Source of the DNA: a virus
Strand: one strand, 5' to 3'
Virus record (IMG/VR): IMGVR_UViG_3300022752_000319
Coordinates: 1 to 27,395 of that record
DNA: 27,395 nucleotides
The translations under genes and the position numbers were made by a program. Each line of letters begins with the position of its first letter. Within the stretch, counting starts at the first letter, position 1. Shown piece after piece: positions 22,608 to 27,395 of the stretch. The notes under the pieces were generated by a model, which was not told the DNA's origin, ran no database searches, and was given only the letters and a program-made list of their open reading frames with translations.

Positions 22608-24890
22608 CTAGCGATCCTTCCGTGCGCCGTGCAACTGAGTCCGAAGGATTGTCGCCTTCAGGCCGGCGAGCTTGATCGCGATGTCCGTCGCCTCCTGCTC
22701 GGCACGCTTGTCTTCGGCCGGCTTCTCTTCCACCGGAGCGGGCTCCGGCTTCTTGACTTCCTCGTTCATGCGTTCCTCGGGGATTATCCAGAACTTGCAC
22801 ACACCATTCGGAGCGATTTCGCCGCTGACGATTTCACAGCCACCGCCACCTTCGTAGAAGATGCAGTTCGCGCACGCGATGCCACGCTCCGCGAACGGGC
22901 TCTCATCCATGTAGTGGGCACCGTCGATCGCGTCCTGCGACCAGTGGCCGTTATTTTCAGCGATGACTTCCTGGCTTTCGGCGAGGTCGAGGTTTGCCTG
23001 CGACAACGTGCCTGGATACTGCTCCTCCATGCCCTCACCCGCCTCGTCCATATCGCGGGCCGCCATCTCGTTCTCCATCTGGGCGACCTTCGCTTCAGAG
23101 AACCGCCACGCGGGATCACCCCCCCAAAGCAGCCACGCCGTGTACCCTGGGGTTTCAGCACCCTTCTTCGCCCAGTCGGGCCTCTTATCGACCTTGTGGC
23201 GGCGGAACCACGCCCGCATCTCGCGAACGTGCTCCGGCGTCAGCTCCTCGCGGGCCGCAATCTTGTGGGCTCGTGCCACCGTCTCGGGCTTGAGGCCGTC
23301 GCCAGACCGCCCCGCCTCGTGCAGGGCAATCCCCCGCTTTGCGGCGGCAGCCATGCCGGCGGTCGGCTTCAGGCTGATCGCCCGCTCTTCGACTTCCGCC
23401 TCGTGGCTCCGCTCTTTCGTGGACTTGGGGTGGTCGGCCGGCAACAAGTCGTTGTCGGTGACGTACTTGGCATCCTGCGGCCCGCCGTTGCGGAGCAGAT
23501 ACAGGTATGCGTTGACCCGCGCCATCGCCCATGCCGCTCGGCTCACCCCCGGCCGATGGCTGGTCGAGTAAGCCCCGGAGCCGCGGCGGTACACCGCCAG
23601 CAATTGCCCCAGAGTCGTTCTTGACCACGACGGCTTGCCGTCCTCTCGCATGGCGGCGTTATGGTCGCGGACCTTGTTCTGGAGGCCCGCCCGCGCGGTC
23701 TTGGACACGGCGATCTTGCCGCCTGCGTTCTTCGCCGACCCCGGCTTGTTCTTGTCGCTCCCCTTGATCTGGTCTTCCTTGGGGGCCGGGGTCGACTGGG
23801 ACTTGTCGCCGGCCGCGCGGTCCTCGTCGGGAGCGTCGATCTTCGTCAACTCCGACACCATCACGACGACCATGTAGCTCTCGGGCTCGTCGTCGTCGTA
23901 TGGGGTCACGACTGCCAGCGGCGAGTCGGCTGACGCCGACTGCCCCTGGAGAGCGCCGTCTCGCATGACGTACTCGACACGCCCCATGCCGCCGTCCCAT
24001 GCCACGAAATCCCCCTCGGACAGCTCGGTAGGCTCTGCCCGCACCTCGGGAACCGTCGCGGGGGCCGTGCGTCGCGAAATCCACTTCTCACCAGCGTCGC
24101 CGCCAGCCAGTTGCCATTCGATCCAGGCCGGCGAGCCCGACCAGCCCGTCACCTTCGCCGCCAAACAGCGCTCGTAGACGCCGAAGAGGTATGAAACCTC
24201 CTCGACGCTGACGATTTCGCGGTTTGCGACTCGTTCGGCGATGCAGAGCAGGCGAGAATCGATGTTTTCGTGCCTCTGGGCCAGCTTCAGGCCGCGCTTT
24301 GACGCATTCGCCATCGTCTGGATGGGCCGAAACGACTCGCCGAGGGCCATTTCGATGGCCCGGCGGCTTACGACGACGCTGGAGGAGTCGTAGGCGGGCC
24401 GAACAACCGGCCCCACGTCCTCGAGCAGGCCGATCGCGCGCACTTCGCGCTTGCGAATGCCTCTCTGCGAGTCAGTAGACCATGAGTCGCCGTTATCTCG
24501 ACGCACCGCGAAGGCGAAACTGCTTCCGACGACCGTTCGATCCTTCACCCACTCGATCACGTTGCGTCCGACGGACGTGTTTTCGTTCGGCATGATCTCG
24601 TAACGAAGCCCATACGGGTCTTTCATCAGCTTCATCGACCCGTTTCCGGTGCGGCCGAGGAGCAAATTGCGGTCGTGATTGAACACGCCGATCACGTCGG
24701 GGTTCTCGGCGAGCACGTCGTCGAACGCATTCGGGTGAATCGTCTCGACAAAGCCCCCCAAATTGCGACTCTCGGAGTTGAAAACGGCTGCGTAGCCCGA
24801 AATTACGGGCTTTTTCTCGCCGTTGCCCATGTCTCGGTACTCGACCGTCGCGTCGGAAACCGTCGTGCGCCGCTCAATCTCGTTGCCCAT
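22608..24890 (-). CDS. Prohead protease polyprotein with extra domains
   Basis: A 760-residue protein starting with a TGATG overlap. Residues 1-190 are an S78/U35-like HK97 prohead protease: NHDRNLLLGR (H72) and GSSFAF (S124), then LLEDVGPVVRPAY. Residues about 190-340 include a small beta module (FVAWDGGMGRVEYVMRDG). Residues about 400-490 carry a phage-associated RRGSGAYSTSHRPGVSRAAW segment, and about 510-605 a TAGMAAAAKRGIALHEAGR to TAWLLWGGDPAW module. Near 673-698 a CxxC-x8-C-x12-C motif (CANCIFYEGGGGC, later NGVCKFW) resembles high-potential iron-sulfur proteins. The C-terminal 50 residues are charged and helical. Common prohead proteases are 200-300 residues, so this fusion is exceptional. 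Confidence 0.9.
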   Translation of the reverse strand: MGNEIERRTTVSDATVEYRDMGNGEKKPVISGYAAVFNSESRNLGGFVETIHPNAFDDVLAENPDVIGVFNHDRNLLLGRTGNGSMKLMKDPYGLRYEIMPNENTSVGRNVIEWVKDRTVVGSSFAFAVRRDNGDSWSTDSQRGIRKREVRAIGLLEDVGPVVRPAYDSSSVVVSRRAIEMALGESFRPIQTMANASKRGLKLAQRHENIDSRLLCIAERVANREIVSVEEVSYLFGVYERCLAAKVTGWSGSPAWIEWQLAGGDAGEKWISRRTAPATVPEVRAEPTELSEGDFVAWDGGMGRVEYVMRDGALQGQSASADSPLAVVTPYDDDEPESYMVVVMVSELTKIDAPDEDRAAGDKSQSTPAPKEDQIKGSDKNKPGSAKNAGGKIAVSKTARAGLQNKVRDHNAAMREDGKPSWSRTTLGQLLAVYRRGSGAYSTSHRPGVSRAAWAMARVNAYLYLLRNGGPQDAKYVTDNDLLPADHPKSTKERSHEAEVEERAISLKPTAGMAAAAKRGIALHEAGRSGDGLKPETVARAHKIAAREELTPEHVREMRAWFRRHKVDKRPDWAKKGAETPGYTAWLLWGGDPAWRFSEAKVAQMENEMAARDMDEAGEGMEEQYPGTLSQANLDLAESQEVIAENNGHWSQDAIDGAHYMDESPFAERGIACANCIFYEGGGGCEIVSGEIAPNGVCKFWIIPEERMNEEVKKPEPAPVEEKPAEDKRAEQEATDIAIKLAGLKATILRTQLHGARKDR

Positions 24891-25360
24891 CAGCTCACCT
24901 GATTCGCGAGGTAGTTGTCGATACCGATCTGCTCGATCACACGCTGCGTCGCTTCGATCTCAGCGACGGACGCCTCGCTGCCCTTGAGCAACTTGGCAAA
25001 AATCTTGGCCGACAGCTCGTCGCCGGCTGCACGGCACGTCAGAACATTGGCTCGCTCGACCTCCGCGGCAGCCATCTCGAGCGAAAGGTTTGCCGCGAGG
25101 ACGCCATCGAAGTCATGCCGGGGCCAATCGGGCTGATCATGGTCGTAAGTCGGCTGCACGTCGTAGAACTCGAGCCTCGCCTGCACTTCATGCAGGTGGC
25201 CGCGTTCTTCTTCGACATCGGCGCGATAGCCGGCCGCCAGCTTGCCGTAGCCCCAGCGGTCAAAGTGCTCCGCCTGCGACTGATAGTTCTCAATCGCCAG
25301 CAGATGCAGGCGAACGGAGGATTGGAGGGCGTCGATCACGCCTTCAGGTGCTTGCGGCAT
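24890..25360 (-). CDS. Bacterioferritin-like protein
   Basis: A 156-residue four-helix protein that I can align without gaps to E. coli bacterioferritin from memory, with numbering offset by one from residue 26 to the end (AIENY, FDRWGYGKLA, ANLSLEM and IGIDNYLANQ against AINQY, FKNWGLKRLN, SDLALEL and MGLQNYLQAQ). Of the ferroxidase ligands, E52, H55 and E95 are kept, but E18, E127 and H130 align with H19, S128 and S131. The heme ligand M52 aligns with R53. Iron oxidation is therefore doubtful. No targeting peptide or signal is visible. It overlaps the portal by 17 nt, and its stop overlaps the protease start (TGATG), so it is made with the head genes. Confidence 0.85.
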   Translation of the reverse strand: MPQAPEGVIDALQSSVRLHLLAIENYQSQAEHFDRWGYGKLAAGYRADVEEERGHLHEVQARLEFYDVQPTYDHDQPDWPRHDFDGVLAANLSLEMAAAEVERANVLTCRAAGDELSAKIFAKLLKGSEASVAEIEATQRVIEQIGIDNYLANQVS

Positions 25361-26987
25361 CAGTCGTCAGGTGCTTGTCGCACCAGTCCTCGGTGACGGT
25401 TTCGTACTTCTGGCCGCTGCGATGACACTCCAGCAAGAGTTCTCGCGAGCGGTTCGCCCACACTCCCACGAACTTCTCGATGTCTCTGCCAGTAGCCTGC
25501 GCCGACTCTCGCAGCTCTTCTCGCATGCGAGCGGCCATCTGGTCGAACCACGCGGACAGCTTCTCGGGCTTGTTGCGCCGCTCGAGAACGCCGTCGGCCT
25601 CGATGACGGCGAGCCGCCGAAGATTCGTCTTGAACAAGACCTCGGCACCGGCGACCTGACGGGCATCCGTCGTGTCCGCGGTGTCGCCTGCCTGCGGCTC
25701 GGGCGGCGAGTCGACGCTCGCCGGCGGGGCGGGGGCCACCTCTGCCTGCGGCTTCTGGCCGGTGGGGTTGTCCAGCGTGAACGCCTCAAGAAGCTGCATG
25801 TTCACCTGAATGAATCGCTTCTTGCCCATGTCGTTGGGCAGCGGGTTGTAGCCGATCTGAGCACGAATCTCGTCGACATCGAGCGCACCGAGATTCGCCA
25901 TCTCGCGGATGAACTGCGACCGCGCCGCGTAGTCGCCGGCCATCAGGGCATTCACGTCGAACTGGCAGAAATACTGCTTGTCATCGACGACGAGGTCGCG
26001 GCGGCAGGCCATTTCCCATCGGCGGCACCACGGGATCAAACTGAACGTGACGAAGTCGATGGCAGACTGCTCGACCGTGCTGAAGCGGACGTTGGTCAAA
26101 TCCCCCAAAAGGTGAGGCGGCACGCGATAGGCTCTCGCCACCTCCTCAACTTGATAGCGGCGGGTCTCAATGAGCTGGGCGGTGTCATTGCGAATCTCCA
26201 CCTGCTTGCGATGGAAGCCGAACGGCATGACGACGGTTTTGTACGCCTTATCCGGCCCCTGATGCGCGTCGTTCCACTGCTCCTTGAAGCGGGCCAGCAC
26301 CTCGGGCTTGTGCGGCTGATCGGTTTCGATGTACGTCCCCGGCTGGGCACCGTTGCCGAAAAACGACCCCGAGTGCAACTCGGTGGCTCTTGCCAGCCCG
26401 ATTGCGTCGCGAGACAGGCTCGTGGGCACGAACCCCGTCACCCCATCGCTTGAAAGCCACCGCAAATGAAAAATCTCGTCCTGCCGATACTCAGTGACTT
26501 CGACTTGAGGCTGAATCGGCGTTGTCGGCTCGGTGTAGTAATACCGCAGCTTGCCGTTCGTGAGCCGCTTGACCTCCATCCGCGACGGATGCAGCGGGAT
26601 CAGCTCAGTCACGCCGCCCTGCCGGCCGCCCTTGATGTAGGCGTAGGCGTTACCCCAGAGAAGCAGCCAGCTCTGCATCAATTCGCGAAACTCGAAGCCC
26701 GTCATCCACGAGTTCGGCTGGTAGCAGAGCACCTCGTGCAGATGCTGCTCTTCGGCGATTTCCTTGCCGCCGCCGGGGAGCCTGCGATAGACGTTGAAAG
26801 GCAACGAGGCGATCGACTCGGACAGAACACGCACGCACGCGAGAACCGCGGTGCACTCCAGGGCCGTTTCTGGCGACACCGTGACGCCCGACGCCGTCCG
26901 TCGGGTGTTCGTAATCTCCTCGAAAATACGAGAGAGATTGCCGCGAAGCTCGATCAGATCGGAGACTTCCTCGTCGACCTTGTCCAC
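25344..26987 (-). CDS. HK97-type portal protein
   Basis: A 547-residue protein with the phage portal signature: ECTAVLACVRVLSESIASLP then FNVYRR, WLLLWGNAYAYIKGG, ELIPLHPSRMEV, FHLRWLSSDGVTGFVPTSLS, and LARFKEQWNDAHQGPDKAYK. EVARAYRVPPHLLGDLTNVR followed by FSTVEQSAIDFVTFSLIPW is diagnostic. The dodecameric ring serves as the DNA channel. The C-terminal 150 residues are Pro-rich then helical. GTG 26987 follows the terminase stop by one base. The length is within the upper range for HK97-type portals. Confidence 0.97.
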   Translation of the reverse strand: MDKVDEEVSDLIELRGNLSRIFEEITNTRRTASGVTVSPETALECTAVLACVRVLSESIASLPFNVYRRLPGGGKEIAEEQHLHEVLCYQPNSWMTGFEFRELMQSWLLLWGNAYAYIKGGRQGGVTELIPLHPSRMEVKRLTNGKLRYYYTEPTTPIQPQVEVTEYRQDEIFHLRWLSSDGVTGFVPTSLSRDAIGLARATELHSGSFFGNGAQPGTYIETDQPHKPEVLARFKEQWNDAHQGPDKAYKTVVMPFGFHRKQVEIRNDTAQLIETRRYQVEEVARAYRVPPHLLGDLTNVRFSTVEQSAIDFVTFSLIPWCRRWEMACRRDLVVDDKQYFCQFDVNALMAGDYAARSQFIREMANLGALDVDEIRAQIGYNPLPNDMGKKRFIQVNMQLLEAFTLDNPTGQKPQAEVAPAPPASVDSPPEPQAGDTADTTDARQVAGAEVLFKTNLRRLAVIEADGVLERRNKPEKLSAWFDQMAARMREELRESAQATGRDIEKFVGVWANRSRELLLECHRSGQKYETVTEDWCDKHLTTDAAST

Positions 26988-26988
26988 G

Positions 26989-27395
26989 CTACAGCACCAT
27001 GAGGGTGGGTTCGTCAGTGTTGCCGTGGTTCTCGCCAGAGGCGATGCCCAAGGCCATGATCAGCGAGACCGCGCCGTCGATGCGGGCCGTGGAATGACTG
27101 TTTTTCTTGGTCGGCTTGATGTTCCCGGCGTCGTCTACCTTCACCTGCACGTTCGACATCTGCCACGTCAGGACAGGGTTGCCGCCGTGACGCAGACGTT
27201 TACCGACTACGAGAGTTACAAGCAGCTTGCTGGGCGCGCTCATACTGGCAAACCCCTGCCCGAAAGGCCTCACGTCGATGCCTTCGGCCGTCAGTTGAGT
27301 CGTCAGATGAACTGCGTTCCAGCGGTCAATCGCAATAGCCCGAACCTGATTCTTCTCGCAAAACGAGAGAACGTAGTCGCGGACAGCGTCGTAAT
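26989..27395 (-). CDS. Large terminase subunit, C-terminal part
   Basis: The frame is open from the right edge of the window (first complete codon at 27393) to TAG at 26989. It contains AIAIDRWNAVHLTTQL, then GIDVRPFGQGFASMSAPSKL and LRHGGNPVLTWQMSNVQVKV, ending ARIDGAVSLIMALGIA. This is the C-terminal RNase H-like nuclease region of the HK97/Terminase_1-type large subunit, which cuts concatemers during packaging. The D of IDRWNA and the last D of ARIDGAV are in the positions of conserved acidic residues. The ATPase part lies outside the window. Confidence 0.92.
   Translation of the reverse strand, partial: YDAVRDYVLSFCEKNQVRAIAIDRWNAVHLTTQLTAEGIDVRPFGQGFASMSAPSKLLVTLVVGKRLRHGGNPVLTWQMSNVQVKVDDAGNIKPTKKNSHSTARIDGAVSLIMALGIASGENHGNTDEPTLMVL

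Noticed and set aside
22459-22800. Longer capsid ORF with extra N-terminal residues up to 22800
   Set aside because: The extension overlaps the protease and reads as Arg/Gly-rich shadow sequence; ATG 22458 has a proper ribosome-binding site and starts a delta-domain coiled coil.
22497-23624. A 375-codon plus-strand frame over the protease and leader
   Set aside because: It covers a conserved minus-strand gene and has no supporting motif.
25371-26453. A 360-codon open frame on the plus strand
   Set aside because: It is antisense to the portal gene, whose family motifs fix the true frame; no ribosome-binding site or domain was seen.

Overview
The window is a GC-rich stretch of a tailed-phage genome (free phage or prophage). 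Every gene I can support lies on the minus strand, so biological order runs from position 27395 down to 1. It is the late structural block of a siphovirus-like phage with an HK97-type head: terminase, portal, protease, capsid, head-tail joining proteins, tail tube, frameshifted tail chaperones, a very long tape measure, tail-tip proteins and fibres. No integrase, repressor, replication gene, tRNA or att site is visible, so lifestyle cannot be judged. A planctomycete host is my inference. It rests on the base composition and on a cysteine-rich GACC-type motif in a tail-tip protein that I associate with Planctomycetes.

Region by region, in transcription order. (1) 27395-20570, head: the C-terminal end of the large terminase, portal, a bacterioferritin-like protein, a 760-residue prohead protease polyprotein, a 149-nt structured leader, the major capsid protein and a small decoration-like protein. 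(2) 20569-17199, a glycosyltransferase-like gene followed by the connector series: small protein, gp6-like connector, small beta protein, head-tail adaptor, gp10-like protein and tail terminator. (3) 17174-10138, tail: two tail-tube-like paralogues, tail chaperone G and its -1 frameshift extension T, then a 1874-residue tape measure. (4) 10138-6303, tail tip: a 361-residue tail protein, several unrecognised proteins of which three are strongly cysteine-rich, and two small overlapping ORFs. (5) 6321-4137, three enzymes: a calcineurin-like phosphoesterase, a dCMP deaminase and a dNMP kinase. (6) 4093-1, a one-TM protein, an upper-fibre/baseplate domain protein, a collagen-like and FN3 fibre, two small fibre-associated proteins and a second FN3 fibre that runs off the window.

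Genes are packed tightly, mostly with ATGA, GTGA, TGATG or TAATG overlaps, which suggests one long coupled late transcript. The only gaps above 40 nt are 22459-22607, 20570-20645, 16414-16464 and 4094-4136. No gap approaches 300 nt.

The most unusual content is a bacterioferritin-fold gene between portal and protease, next to a protease whose C-terminus carries a four-cysteine motif resembling high-potential iron-sulfur proteins. Also notable are a five-hairpin leader ahead of the capsid gene, a glycosyltransferase in the connector block, nucleotide-metabolism enzymes among tail genes, and a cysteine-rich tail-tip cluster.
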